Part shown: positions 23,950 through 32,537 of the stretch, piece after piece
Layout of the letters: each line of letters opens with the position of its first letter
Numbering within the stretch: the stretch's first letter is position 1
Assembly: GCA_963805705.1 (NCBI GenBank)
Contig: CAWDVH010000005.1
Span: 1,054,001-1,118,000 of the forward strand
Reading direction: 5' to 3'
Length of the DNA stretch: 64,000 nt
Origin: CAWDVH01 sp963805705
GTDB lineage: Bacteria > Actinomycetota > Actinomycetes > Streptosporangiales > Streptosporangiaceae
The notes under the pieces: generated by a model
What the model saw: only the letters and a program-made list of their open reading frames with translations
Database searches by the model: none
Told to the model about the DNA's origin: nothing
Position numbers and translations under genes: made by a program

Positions 23950-25788
23950 TCAGGCCAGGCTCTCCTGCCAGCCCTCATGCAGCGCCGAGTAGTCGCCGCC
24001 CTGGGTCATCAGCTCGGCCGGCGGGCCGTCTTCCATGATCTGGCCCTCGCCGATGACCAGGACCCGGTCGGCGATCTCCACGGTGGACAGCCGGTGCGCG
24101 ATGATCATGGCGGTGCGCCCGGTCAGGATGGTCCGCAGCGCCTGCTGCACCAGCCGCTCGCTCGGGATGTCGAGCAGCGAGGTCGCCTCGTCGAGCACCA
24201 GGACGGCGGGGGCCGCGAGGAAGGCGCGGGCGAACGAGATGAGCTGGCGCTGCCCCGCGGAGATCCGGCCGCCGCGCTTGCCGACCTGCTGGTCGTATCC
24301 GTCCGGGAGCGCGCGGATGAAGCCGTCCGCGCCGATGGCAGCGGCGGCCGCCTCAATCTGAGCACGCGTCGCGCCCGGCTTGCCGAGCTCGATGTTTTCC
24401 GCGATAGTGCCGGTGAACAGGAAGTTCTCCTGGGTGATCATGATGACCTGGCGGCGCAGGTCCGACTCGGACAGCGATCTGAGGTCCACGCCGTCCAGCA
24501 GGATCCGGCCCTCCCGCGGATCGTAGAAACGGGCCAGCAGCCGCGCGATGGTGGTCTTGCCCGCGCCGGTCGAGCCGACGACGGCCACCGTCTGGCCGGC
24601 CGGGATATCCAGGTCCAGGCGAGGAAGCACGACCTTGTCGCGATAGCCGAACCGGACAGCCTCGAATCGCACGGCCCGTCCCGCGCGGGCAGCATCCTCA
24701 GGGTCGGGAAGCGAAACGGGAGCATCCGGCTCAGCCACCGCCGGATCCTCATCGAGCACCCCGGAGATCTTCTCCATCGCCGCGGCCGCGGACTGGAAGG
24801 TGCTGTAGAACTGCGACAGGTCCTGCAGCGGGTCGAAGAAGCGCTGCAGGTACAGCAGGAAGGTGACGAGCACGCCCACCCGCATGTCCCCGTCGATCAC
24901 CCGCAGCCCGCCGTAGAGCAAGATGGCCGCTATGGCCAGGTTCCCGACCAGCGTGACGCCGGGGAAATAGACCGCGATCAGGCGCTGGGAGCGCAGGGAC
25001 GCATCCGCGTAGCCGGCGTTGAGGTCGGTGAAGAGCTCCTGATTCCGCTCCTCCCGGCGGAACGCCTGCACTGCCGTGATACCGCCGAACGTCTCCACGA
25101 ACTGCACGATGACCAGGGCGATCGTCTCCCTGGTCCGGCGGTAGGCCAGGGCGGACTGACGCCGGAACCATGCCGTGAGCCAGATCAGCGGAATGAAGCC
25201 CGCCATCACGACCAGCGCCAGGGGCCAGTCGAGCAGCAGCATCCCGGTGCCGACGAGCAGCAGCGTGAAGATGGCCGATACCAGGGAGTCCAGGCCCTCC
25301 TCGAACAGGTCAGAGATCGCGTCGATATCGGAGACCTGCCGGGAGATGACCTTGCCGGTGGTATAGCGCTCGTGGAACGCGACCGGGAGGGCCTGGAAGT
25401 GGCCGAACAGCCGGCGCCGCAGCTCCAGGACCACCTTGCCGCCCATGCGGCCGATCGCCGAGATGTAAGCCCTGGTGGTCAGGGCCTGCACCACGACCGC
25501 GACGCCGAACCCGATGACGACGAGGGTCAGCGGCAGGGCGTCGTGGGTCTTGGCGAGCTGGGGCACTTCGTCCACGCCGACGCCGACCAGCCACGGGCCG
25601 ACCAGCGCGGCGACGTTCGCGATCACGATCAGGATGAGGATGACCAGCGACGCGCGCCGGTGCGGGCGGAGCATGTCCGCCAGCAGGCGCCTGCTGCGCA
25701 ATCGCAGGAAGGTGGCCAGGCTCGGCGGTATCTCCTCGGCTTCCTCCGCGGCGATCCCGCGCCACGCGGGCTCTGTCGCCTGGCTCAT
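23950..25788 (-). CDS. ABC transporter half (permease-ATPase), catalytically canonical subunit
   Basis: The 612-residue half-transporter has six membrane helices (about 45-330) and a C-terminal ATPase domain with Walker A VGSTGAGKTTIARLL, Q-loop ITQENFLF, signature RISAGQRQLISFA (ISAGQ instead of LSGGQ), Walker B VLVLDEATSLLD with the catalytic Glu, and H-loop IAHRLSTVE. It overlaps the stop of the preceding gene by ATGA, so the two proteins are made together and should form a heterodimeric exporter. The altered signature here and the altered Walker B in the partner fall in the same composite ATP site, as in known asymmetric exporters. Lipid or drug export is likely; the substrate is unknown. 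Confidence 0.92.
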   Translation of the reverse strand: MSQATEPAWRGIAAEEAEEIPPSLATFLRLRSRRLLADMLRPHRRASLVILILIVIANVAALVGPWLVGVGVDEVPQLAKTHDALPLTLVVIGFGVAVVVQALTTRAYISAIGRMGGKVVLELRRRLFGHFQALPVAFHERYTTGKVISRQVSDIDAISDLFEEGLDSLVSAIFTLLLVGTGMLLLDWPLALVVMAGFIPLIWLTAWFRRQSALAYRRTRETIALVIVQFVETFGGITAVQAFRREERNQELFTDLNAGYADASLRSQRLIAVYFPGVTLVGNLAIAAILLYGGLRVIDGDMRVGVLVTFLLYLQRFFDPLQDLSQFYSTFQSAAAAMEKISGVLDEDPAVAEPDAPVSLPDPEDAARAGRAVRFEAVRFGYRDKVVLPRLDLDIPAGQTVAVVGSTGAGKTTIARLLARFYDPREGRILLDGVDLRSLSESDLRRQVIMITQENFLFTGTIAENIELGKPGATRAQIEAAAAAIGADGFIRALPDGYDQQVGKRGGRISAGQRQLISFARAFLAAPAVLVLDEATSLLDIPSERLVQQALRTILTGRTAMIIAHRLSTVEIADRVLVIGEGQIMEDGPPAELMTQGGDYSALHEGWQESLA

Positions 25789-27833
25789 CTCCGTACCCCC
25801 GTCAGCCCGTGCTCCGCGGTGCCGTCCGTCCCGGTGCCGTCCGTCCCGGTGCCGTCGGCCGAGGTGCCGTCGGCCGAGGTGCGGTCCGCGGCGGTGCCGT
25901 CGTCGGCGGTGCCGTCGGCGGCCGGCGGGACGCCGAGGGCGGCCGGGCTCATCAGGTCGCGGTAGCGCGGCTCGGTGTCCAGCAGCTCCCGGTGGGTGCC
26001 CTGCGCCACGATCACGCCATCGGCCAGCATGGCCACCCGGTCAGCCAGCATGACGGTGGAAGGCCGGTGCGCGACGACCAGCGCGGTGGAGTCCGTTAGC
26101 ACCTGGCGCAGCGCCTCGGTGACCTTGGCCTCGGTGTGCACGTCCAGTGCCGAGAGCGGGTCGTCCAGGATCAGGATCTCCGGCCTGGCCAGGATCGCGC
26201 GCGCCAGGGCGACCCGCTGGCGCTGGCCGCCGGACAGGGCCATGCCCTGCTCGCCGATCCGGGTATCGAGCCCCCAGGGCAGGTCATAGACGAAGTCGGC
26301 CTGCGCTGCGGCCAGCGCCTCGGCGATCGCCGCGTCACCGGCGTCCGCCGACCCGTAGCTGACGTTCTCCCGCACGCTGGCCGAGAACAGGGTCGGATCC
26401 TCGAAGGCGCAGCCCACCCTGGTGCGCAGCAGGCGCAGCGGAAGCTGGCGGATGTCGGTCCCGTCCAGGCGGATCGACCCGCTGGTCACGTCGGCGAGCC
26501 TGGGGACGAGCTGCACCAGGGTCGTTTTGCCCGAGCCAGTGACCCCGACCAGCGCGACGGTCTCGCCCGGCCTGAGCACCAGGCTGATGTCCCTGAGCAC
26601 CGGCTGGCTCGTGCCCGGATAGCAGTAGGCGACATGGTCGAAGACCAGGCCCCGGCCGTCATCCTGGCTGGCGCCCTGGCTCTCGTCCTGAAGGTCGTCC
26701 TCAGCCTTCGCGCTGGCCCCGGCCGTCTTCGCGCTGGCCCTGGCGGTCTTCGCGCTGGCCCCGGCGATGTCCGCGCCGGCCAGCGGATCCTGGATGGCCG
26801 GGCGGGTGTCGAGGATCTCGTAGACCCTCTGCGCGGCGGTGGCCGCCTCCTGCCCCGAGGCCAGGATGTAGCCCATCGCCTCGATGGGCCAGACCAGCAG
26901 GAGCGTCAGGGTGATGAAGGCGACGACCCCGCCGGTGGTGAGCTGGCCATTGACGACGGCGAATGCGCCCAGCAGCAGGATGAGGCCGATGGCGGCATTG
27001 GGGGCCAGGTCAAGGCTGGCCCAGAACGTGCCGCGCAGCCGTGCCTTGCTCACCTGGGTCTCGTAGACGAGCCTGGCCTGCTCACCGTGCCGCGCTGACG
27101 CTTCCTGGCGGCGGCCGAGCGCCTTGAGCACCCGGATGCCGGTGGTGGCCTCCTCGACGTAGGTAGCCAGGTCGCCTTCCTGGTCCTGGGCGCGCCGGGA
27201 CAGCACCCGGTAGCGCCGCTCGAAGCGCAGGCAGAGCACGCCCACGGGCAGGAACAGGCAGCCGGTCAGCAGCCCGAGTGGCAGGTTCAGGTCGATCAGC
27301 AGGGCCACGACGATCACGAACGTGAACACGTTGGTGATCAGGAAAATAACGCCGAAGCCCGCGAACCGCCGGATCGTCGACAGGTCGGTGGTCGCCCTGG
27401 ACAGCAGCTGGCCGGACTGCCATGAGTCGTGGAAGCTGGAGTCCAGGCGCTGCAGGTGCGCATAGAGGTCATTACGCATGGCCCGCTCCATGCCGGTGAC
27501 CGCCCCGGCCTGGATCCACCGCCGGTAGAAGCTCAGCCCGACCTGGATGACCCCGAGCGCGATGGCGGCCAGGCCGATGGGGACGAGCAGGCCGGGGCTG
27601 TCCTGGCCGCTCTGGGCGGCCTCGGCGATCGGCCCGTCGATGGCCGCCTTGACGAGCAGCGGGATGATTATCTCGGACGATACGGCGATGAGTGCCGCCG
27701 CGAGCATGAAGGCGAGCTGCCAGTAGTAAGGGCGCAGGTACTCACGAGACCGCCAGAGCGCCGCGAACGGGGTCTGCCCGGCCGTAGCCCCCTTGGTCGG
27801 GGCATGCGGCGGCTGAGGTGACTGGGGGGGCAT
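25785..27833 (-). CDS. ABC transporter half (permease-ATPase), subunit with degenerate Walker B
   Basis: The 682-residue partner has membrane helices at about 35-330, then an ATPase domain: Walker A GVTGSGKTTLVQL, signature ALSGGQRQRVALARA, Walker B ILILDDPLSALD (Asp where the catalytic Glu is expected) and H-loop VVAHRPSTV. An Ala/Lys/Ser repeat (ASAKTARASAKTAGASAKAE) is inserted just before the ATPase domain, and the C-terminus is a repetitive Asp/Gly/Thr tail (after APAADGTADDG). Both insertions are low-complexity and unusual for this family. It is the first gene of the two-gene operon, starting at ATG 27833. Confidence 0.92.
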   Translation of the reverse strand: MPPQSPQPPHAPTKGATAGQTPFAALWRSREYLRPYYWQLAFMLAAALIAVSSEIIIPLLVKAAIDGPIAEAAQSGQDSPGLLVPIGLAAIALGVIQVGLSFYRRWIQAGAVTGMERAMRNDLYAHLQRLDSSFHDSWQSGQLLSRATTDLSTIRRFAGFGVIFLITNVFTFVIVVALLIDLNLPLGLLTGCLFLPVGVLCLRFERRYRVLSRRAQDQEGDLATYVEEATTGIRVLKALGRRQEASARHGEQARLVYETQVSKARLRGTFWASLDLAPNAAIGLILLLGAFAVVNGQLTTGGVVAFITLTLLLVWPIEAMGYILASGQEAATAAQRVYEILDTRPAIQDPLAGADIAGASAKTARASAKTAGASAKAEDDLQDESQGASQDDGRGLVFDHVAYCYPGTSQPVLRDISLVLRPGETVALVGVTGSGKTTLVQLVPRLADVTSGSIRLDGTDIRQLPLRLLRTRVGCAFEDPTLFSASVRENVSYGSADAGDAAIAEALAAAQADFVYDLPWGLDTRIGEQGMALSGGQRQRVALARAILARPEILILDDPLSALDVHTEAKVTEALRQVLTDSTALVVAHRPSTVMLADRVAMLADGVIVAQGTHRELLDTEPRYRDLMSPAALGVPPAADGTADDGTAADRTSADGTSADGTGTDGTGTDGTAEHGLTGVRR
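25815..25920 (-). repeat. 15-bp in-frame repeats in the ABC transporter C-terminus
   Basis: About seven 15-base units (plus strand GGTGCCGTCCGTCCC or GGTGCCGTCGGCCGA) encode DGTxx pentapeptides at the C-terminal tail of the larger half-transporter. Confidence 0.8.
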
Positions 27834-27998
27834 TATACGCAGGCTAACCGGCCATGCGGCTGATTGTCATCTTCATTTCGCCGCCGGACGGTATTCAGCG
27901 CCGGCGGGACCGGGGACAGGCGGCCCGAAGCGGCCGCCTGCCCGGCGGCGGCTCCCGGCTGCGATGATGTCGGGAGGGGCGGAAGGAGCTGGCCGGAT

Positions 27999-29205
27999 AT
28001 GACCTTCGACGTGAGCAGGGTGCGGGCGCAGTACCCGGCGCTGGCCGATGGGTTTGCCTATCTCGACGGCGCGGCCGGAACTCAGCTGCCATCGTCGGTC
28101 ATCGATGCGATCGGCGATGCCTACCGGAGCGGCCTCGGCAACGCGGGCGGCGCCTTCCCGGCCAGCCGGCGTTCCGACGCGATCACCTCCGGGTGCCGCC
28201 AGGCGGTGGCTGACCTGACCGGTGGCCAGCCCGATGGCGTGATACTCGGGCCGAACATGACCACCCTGACCTACCGGCTGGCGAGCACGCTGGCGGCTAC
28301 CTGGCGGCCGGGCGATGAGGTGATCGTGTCCCGGCTCGATCATGACGCGAACGTCCGGCCGTGGGCGCAGGCCGCGGCGCGGGCAGGCGCCGAGCTGCGC
28401 TGGGCCGAGGTAGACGCGGCTACCGGGGAGCTCCCGGTGGCTCAGTTCGGCGAGCTGATCTCCGCGCGCACCCGCCTGGTCGCGGTGACCGCCGCCAGTA
28501 ACGTGATCGGCACCCGCCCGGACGTGGCGGCGATTACCAGCCTGGCGCGGGCGGCGGGCGCGCTCAGTTACGTCGACGGGGTGCACGCGACGCCGCACGG
28601 GCCGGTGGACATAACCGCGCTCGGCGCTGATTTCTATGCCACCAGCGCATACAAGTGGTCGGGACCGCACATTGGCGCGGTCATCGCCGATCCGGCGCTG
28701 CTGGAGTCCCTGCGGCCGGACAAGCTGGTGCCCTCGCCCAGCTCAGTGCCGGAACGGTTCGAGTGGGGCACGTTGCCCTTCGCCGACCTGGCGGGCGCGG
28801 CAGCGGCGGTCGACCATCTCGCGTCGCTGGACGGCGCCGCGGCCGGCTCGCGGCGGGAGCGGCTGCTCGCCTCCATGTCCGCCGCGCACGAGCACGAGCG
28901 GGAGCTGTTCGGCGCCCTGCTCGGCGGCCTGGACGGCATGGATCACGTCACCTTGTACGGCAAGGCGGCCAGGCGCACGGCGACCGCGTATTTCACCGTC
29001 GCCGGCCAGACTCCCGGCCAGGTAGCCGAGCACCTGGCCGGTCACCAGATCAACGTGTGGAACGGCCACAACTACGCCTGGGAGCTCACCGGGGTCCTCG
29101 GCATCCGCGACGCCGGCAGCGCGGTGCCGGGCCGGCCTGGTGCACTACAACGACCGATCAGACGTCAGCCGCCTGCTGGCGGCGGTGGCCGAGCTCGGCG
29201 GGTAG
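27999..29205 (+). CDS. Class V aminotransferase / cysteine desulfurase-like protein with a C-terminal frameshift
   Basis: The ATG at 27999 follows GGAAGGAG with good spacing. The protein is a PLP class V enzyme: RAQYPALADGFAYLDGAAG at the N-terminus, LDHDANVRPWAQAA, YVDGVHATPHGPVDI (cofactor Asp/His) and ATSAYKWSGPHIG (Schiff-base Lys). In the main frame the end reads DAGSAVPGRPGAL and runs on past its natural stop. Removing one C from GGTGCCGGG (near 29128) restores AVRAGLVHYNDRSDVSRLLAAV and a stop at 29205, as expected for the family. It resembles cysteine-desulfurase-like proteins of the VC1184 type, not the SufS of an ISC/SUF operon; no Fe-S genes are near. Confidence 0.85.
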
Positions 29206-29242
29206 CCGCCCCGACAGCGACCGGCGTCCGCGCAGCTGCTGC

Positions 29243-29278
29243 CCGGCCCCGCCTGACGGTCCGGCCCCGCCTGACGGC
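29243..29278 (+). repeat. 18-bp tandem duplication after the aminotransferase gene
   Basis: CCGGCCCCGCCTGACGGT is followed directly by a copy with one change, between two convergent genes. Confidence 0.8.
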
Positions 29279-29294
29279 CCGGCAGGTCGCCCGG

Positions 29295-29729
29295 CTAGCT
29301 GAACGTGAACCGGTACACGCGCGATTCGCGCTCAGTAAAGCCGATCCGCTCGTACAGCCGGCCCGCCGCGCCCCGCGATGGGCGGGAGGTCAGGTCCACG
29401 TTCCTGGCTCCCGCGGCCCGAGCCACGCGGACCGCCTCGACCGACAGCGCCTCCCCGATGCCTTGTCCCCTGGCGGCCTCATCGACGACCACGTCCTCGA
29501 TCCTGGCGCGCAGGCCGGTCGGGATCGGGAACATCACCAGCGTCAGGGCGCCGGTGATGAGCCCATCTGAGCGGGCCACGAACACGGTATTGCCCGGCGC
29601 CCCGACGACCGCGCCGAGCGACGCCGCGTCCAGCGCGTCGGCGGACGAGGACAGCTGCGGCAGCAGCCTGGCAAACGCCTCGACGACCTCACTTGTTACT
29701 TCGCGTAGCACCTCTACATGGACAGTCAC
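29295..29729 (-). CDS. GNAT family N-acetyltransferase
   Basis: The 144-residue protein has an N-terminal HVEVLREVTSEVVEAFARLL, then the acetyl-CoA core ARIEDVVVDEAARGQGIGEA (RGQGIG at about 86-91) and LTSRPSRGAAGRLYERIGF. The sequence is typical of stand-alone small-molecule or peptide GNATs with the pattern seen in arylalkylamine-type members (PIPTGLRARIEDVVVD). The acceptor is unknown. It converges on the class V aminotransferase gene. Confidence 0.9.
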   Translation of the reverse strand: MTVHVEVLREVTSEVVEAFARLLPQLSSSADALDAASLGAVVGAPGNTVFVARSDGLITGALTLVMFPIPTGLRARIEDVVVDEAARGQGIGEALSVEAVRVARAAGARNVDLTSRPSRGAAGRLYERIGFTERESRVYRFTFS

Positions 29730-29824
29730 CGGCGCACACTATCGCGACGGCGCGACGGCTGCCCGCGCGTCTCGGGTCAAAGGGCTGCGGCCGGGCAGGC
29801 CGCCCGGCTGCGACCGGCCGATGG

Positions 29825-30142
29825 TCAGGCCGCGCCGAGCGCACGCAGCGCGGCGGCCGTGCCCGCTGCCAGCACGATGACGAGCAGGAACGGGGCACGC
29901 AGCAGCAGCGCCAGTGCGGCAGCGCCCAGGCCGGCCAGCCGCGCGGGATCGAGCACCAGCGACTGGCCGCTGGTCGCGGCCTGGACGGCGATCAGCGCGG
30001 CGAGCAGGGCGACGGGAACAAGCTCGGCAAAACGGCGCATCCGCGCGTTGCCGAGCAGGCTGCGGGGGATCGTCAGGCCGGCCAGCTTTAGCGCGTAGCA
30101 GCCGCCGGCTGTCGCCAGGACGGCGATCCAGATGCCGGTCAC
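29825..30142 (-). CDS. AzlD-family branched-chain amino acid transport subunit
   Basis: The 105-residue protein starts at GTG 30142, overlapping the AzlC stop by GTGA. It has the small multi-helix AzlD layout: WIAVLATAGGCYALKLAGL, then PVALLAALIAVQAATSG and ALALLLRAPFLLVIVLAAGT. AzlD proteins pair with AzlC to export branched-chain amino acids or analogues (YgaH/YgaZ in E. coli exports valine). The overlapping start ensures equal production with its partner. The motif ..RSLLGNARMRRFAELVPVA.. is typical of the family. Confidence 0.88.
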   Translation of the reverse strand: MTGIWIAVLATAGGCYALKLAGLTIPRSLLGNARMRRFAELVPVALLAALIAVQAATSGQSLVLDPARLAGLGAAALALLLRAPFLLVIVLAAGTAAALRALGAA

Positions 30143-30960
30143 GGCGACCCCGGATCCGGCACCGCGAACGTCCCCGCCAGCGCCGCGGCCGCGGCGAGGA
30201 TCACGGGCACGCCCGCGGGGACCAGCGGCGTGGCCCCCAGCGCGATAGTCACTGCGAGCAGGGCCACCCGGCGCTCGGCGCGACCGGCCCGCAGCCGGGG
30301 CCAGATCAGCGCGAGGAAGGCGGCGGGCCCTACGACGTCCAGGCCCAGGGACTGCGGCGAGCCGAGCCTGGCCGCGCCGAGCGCGCCCGCCAGCGAGCAG
30401 AGGTTCCAGGTCAGGTAGAGGCTGGCGAAGGTCGCGCGGAATCCGGCTCCGGCGGCGGCGGTTCCCGGCTGGGCCAGCGCGACCGCGGTGGACTCGTCGG
30501 TTACGCCGTGGGCGGCCAGCAGCCGCCGGCCGCCGTGCAGGCTCAGCAGGTCGGCGAGCCGCAGGCCGTAGAGCGTGTTCCTGCTGCCGAGCAGGACGGC
30601 GCCGGCCGTTCCCGCGATCAGGCTGCCGCCGCTGGCCACCGCGGCGACCAGCGCGAACTGCGAGGCGCCCGTATAGGCCAGCAGGCTGAGCGCGCATGCC
30701 TGCCAGGCGCTGAGCCCGGCGCCGGACGCGGCGGCGCCGAACGCGAGCCCGGATGTTCCCACGGCCAGTCCGAGGAAGAGGCCATCACGGACCGGCCTGG
30801 CCGCCGGGGTACCAGCCGCCGGGGTACTTGCCCGCGGGGAACCAGCCGGTGCGGAACCAGCCGGTGCGGAGACAGCCGGTGCGGAGGCAGCCGGTGCGGA
30901 GGCAGGCGCCGGCGAGCTCGCCGGCTCCGGGCTGGCCCCTGGCTCAGGCTGACTCGCCAT
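30139..30960 (-). CDS. AzlC-family branched-chain amino acid exporter subunit
   Basis: The 273-residue protein begins with ~55 residues of Ala/Ser/Pro repeats (SAPAGSAPAGSPRAST) not found in standard AzlC proteins. The AzlC domain follows: FLGLAVGTSGLAFGAAASGA, SLLAYTGASQFALVAAVASG, GSRNTLYGLRLADLL and TDESTAVALAQ. AzlC/AzlD form a membrane exporter for branched-chain amino acids. The start lies 17 bases inside the upstream AraC-type regulator gene, so regulator and exporter form one operon. The repeat tail may be cytoplasmic; the start could instead be an internal codon nearer the domain. Confidence 0.9.
   Translation of the reverse strand: MASQPEPGASPEPASSPAPASAPAASAPAVSAPAGSAPAGSPRASTPAAGTPAARPVRDGLFLGLAVGTSGLAFGAAASGAGLSAWQACALSLLAYTGASQFALVAAVASGGSLIAGTAGAVLLGSRNTLYGLRLADLLSLHGGRRLLAAHGVTDESTAVALAQPGTAAAGAGFRATFASLYLTWNLCSLAGALGAARLGSPQSLGLDVVGPAAFLALIWPRLRAGRAERRVALLAVTIALGATPLVPAGVPVILAAAAALAGTFAVPDPGSP
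30841..30905 (-). repeat. 15-bp in-frame repeats at the AzlC N-terminus
   Basis: Four to five copies of a 15-base unit (plus strand CCAGCCGGTGCGGAA with variants) encode SAPAx-like pentapeptides near the AzlC start. Confidence 0.8.
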
Positions 30961-31861
30961 GCCGGGACGCTATCCGGCCCGGCCCCGGCTGGTCTTGCAC
31001 GTTCTTGCCGGGCGCGACCGGACGGCCGCCGGATGCCCGCCGCTCCCGCTGGTAGGCGCCCGGCGGAACGCCGACGACCCGCTTGAAATGGCGGCTCAGA
31101 TGGGCCTGGTCGGCAAAGCCCGCCTGCGCGGCGACTGCGGCCGGCGCTACGCCGCGGTCGAGCAGCAGGCGGGCCAGGCGCACCCGCTGCTGGTTGAGGT
31201 AGGCATGCGGCGGCAGCCCGGTCTCGCGGCGGAATGCGCGCAGCAGCGCGAACGGGCTCATCTGCGTGACCAGGGCGAGCTCATCCAGGCTGGGCGGGTC
31301 GGCGAGGCGCTCGGCCAGCAGTTCGCGGGCCGACCGGACGGCGGCGGGCGCCCGGCCGCTCAGGCCGGCCGGCCTGCCCCGTGTCCTGGCCGGTCCGGCG
31401 TGGGCGGTGAGAAGCCCGGCGAGGGCGCTGGTCAGCAGGCCGGATGAGGCCAGCCGGTCGCCGTGCTCGGCGGCGATGTGCGCCGCGCGCAGCAGTCCCG
31501 CGCTGCGGGCGTCATACACGACGGTGTCGGGGAAGCCTGGCGTGCCCTGCGGCCAGCCGAGCTCGGCGGCGACGCTGGTCACGACATCGACCTGCGGGTA
31601 GAGCACGCGATAGGCCCAGCCGTCCGGCCCTCCGGCCTGCCCGGTGTGCACCACCTCGGGATTCAGCAGGGCCACGGCTCCCGTCCCGGCCCGCAGCAGG
31701 CGGCCGCCGTAGTCGAACTCCTCGACCCCGGCCTCGATCACGCCGAACGTGTAGGTCTCGTGCGAGTGCCGCCCGTAGCGGTGCGTCACGAATCTGGCCC
31801 GTAGCAGGTCCACCCCGGGCACGGCCGAATGCTGCCAGTACCGCGCGACCTCGGTTGCCAT
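30944..31861 (-). CDS. AraC family transcriptional regulator
   Basis: The 305-residue protein has an AraC-type cupin sensor (about 15-165: THRYGRHSHETYTFGVIEAG, ALLNPEVVHTGQ) and a C-terminal pair of helix-turn-helix motifs (about 190-285: LALVTQMSPFALLRAFRRET, GLPPHAYLNQQRVRLARLLL, AAVAAQAGFADQAHLSRHFK). This sensor type, with HSHETY-like residues, is common in regulators that control adjacent AzlCD or LysE exporters. Because it overlaps AzlC, it most likely senses an amino acid or analogue and activates its own export operon. Confidence 0.92.
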   Translation of the reverse strand: MATEVARYWQHSAVPGVDLLRARFVTHRYGRHSHETYTFGVIEAGVEEFDYGGRLLRAGTGAVALLNPEVVHTGQAGGPDGWAYRVLYPQVDVVTSVAAELGWPQGTPGFPDTVVYDARSAGLLRAAHIAAEHGDRLASSGLLTSALAGLLTAHAGPARTRGRPAGLSGRAPAAVRSARELLAERLADPPSLDELALVTQMSPFALLRAFRRETGLPPHAYLNQQRVRLARLLLDRGVAPAAVAAQAGFADQAHLSRHFKRVVGVPPGAYQRERRASGGRPVAPGKNVQDQPGPGRIASRHGESA

Positions 31862-31903
31862 ACCGCCATGCCTACCCGATGGCCCGGCCGCCGGCCACCG
31901 GAT

Positions 31904-31939
31904 TTGATGCTAACAAACTACTATGCTAGCATCCTAGCC
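31904..31939 (+). promoter_or_regulatory. Promoter and palindromic operator of the RHH-VOC operon
   Basis: TTGATG (31904-31909) and TAGCAT (31927-31932) are separated by 17 bases, and the -10 box ends seven bases before the ATG at 31940, so the mRNA is probably leaderless. The -10 lies inside the perfect palindrome ATGCTAGCAT (31923-31932). Related half-sites TGCTAAC (31908-31914), TGCTAGC (31924-31930) and TCCTAGC (31932-31938) suggest binding by the ribbon-helix-helix protein encoded just downstream. The promoter call is strong; the operator is inference. Confidence 0.65.
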
Positions 31940-32119
31940 ATGGTTCAGAGCCCGGCGCCTGACGAGAAGGCGCAATTCAATGTCTATCTGCCCAAGGATC
32001 TCATTCGCCGGGCGAAATACGCGTCCGTCGATACCGGGCAGTCGCTATCACAGCTCGTCGCAGCCGCGCTGACCGCGCACCTGGACGGGCTGGACACGAG
32101 GGGAGCAGCAAGCCGATGA
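31940..32119 (+). CDS. Ribbon-helix-helix (CopG/Arc-like) regulator
   Basis: The 59-residue protein has an RHH layout: the beta-strand segment QFNVYLPKDLIRRAKYASVD is followed by helices SLSQLVAAALTAHLDGL. RHH proteins bind DNA as dimers through the strand. It overlaps the VOC gene by ATGA. It is not followed by a toxin gene, so an antitoxin role is less likely than a local repressor of its own operon, consistent with the palindrome over its promoter. Confidence 0.82.
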   Translation: MVQSPAPDEKAQFNVYLPKDLIRRAKYASVDTGQSLSQLVAAALTAHLDGLDTRGAASR

Positions 32120-32472
32120 AGGTCATGCCCATCCGCTACGTCGCCGACATGGAATCCTCGGCGCGTTTCTACACCGCGCTCGGACTGGCCGCCCGCGGTG
32201 GCTCACGGTCGGGTAACTGGGCCGAGCTGGGCGCCGGCGGCGGCCTGCTCGCGCTGCATTCGGTCAGGTCATCGCTGGGGGACCAGCCGGGGCACGTGGA
32301 GCTGTCCTTCGAGGCCGAGGAGCCGCTGGAGGCCGTCGCCAAGCGCCTGATCGCGGCCGGATTCGCGCCCGAGGCGATCGCCGACGAGAGCTTCGGCCGG
32401 ATCCTGCGGATCGCCGACCCGGACGGGGTCATGGTCCAGGTCAACGAGCACGACCGCGAGCTGTATACCTGA
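32116..32472 (+). CDS. VOC family protein (glyoxalase/bleomycin-resistance fold)
   Basis: The 118-residue protein has two beta-alpha-beta-beta-beta halves: PIRYVADMESSARFYTALGL with WAELGAGGGLLALHSV, and HVELSFEAEEPLEAVAKRL with LRIADPDGVMVQVNEHD. Members bind a metal with His/Glu residues and act as lyases, dioxygenases or antibiotic-binding proteins. His, Glu and Asp candidates are present in HVELSF and VQVNEHD. Coupling to a small repressor suggests that it is made only when an inducer (perhaps a toxic small molecule) is present; this is inference. Confidence 0.85.
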   Translation: MKVMPIRYVADMESSARFYTALGLAARGGSRSGNWAELGAGGGLLALHSVRSSLGDQPGHVELSFEAEEPLEAVAKRLIAAGFAPEAIADESFGRILRIADPDGVMVQVNEHDRELYT

Positions 32473-32537
32473 CGGAGGGCTCCCGCCAGCCAGGTGAGCG
32501 GGGTGGCCATGCTCTGGCGGGGTCAGTGGTGTAAAAC

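Noticed and set aside
31904..32472. Toxin-antitoxin pair (RHH antitoxin plus partner)
   Set aside because: The partner is a VOC-fold protein with no toxin family features.
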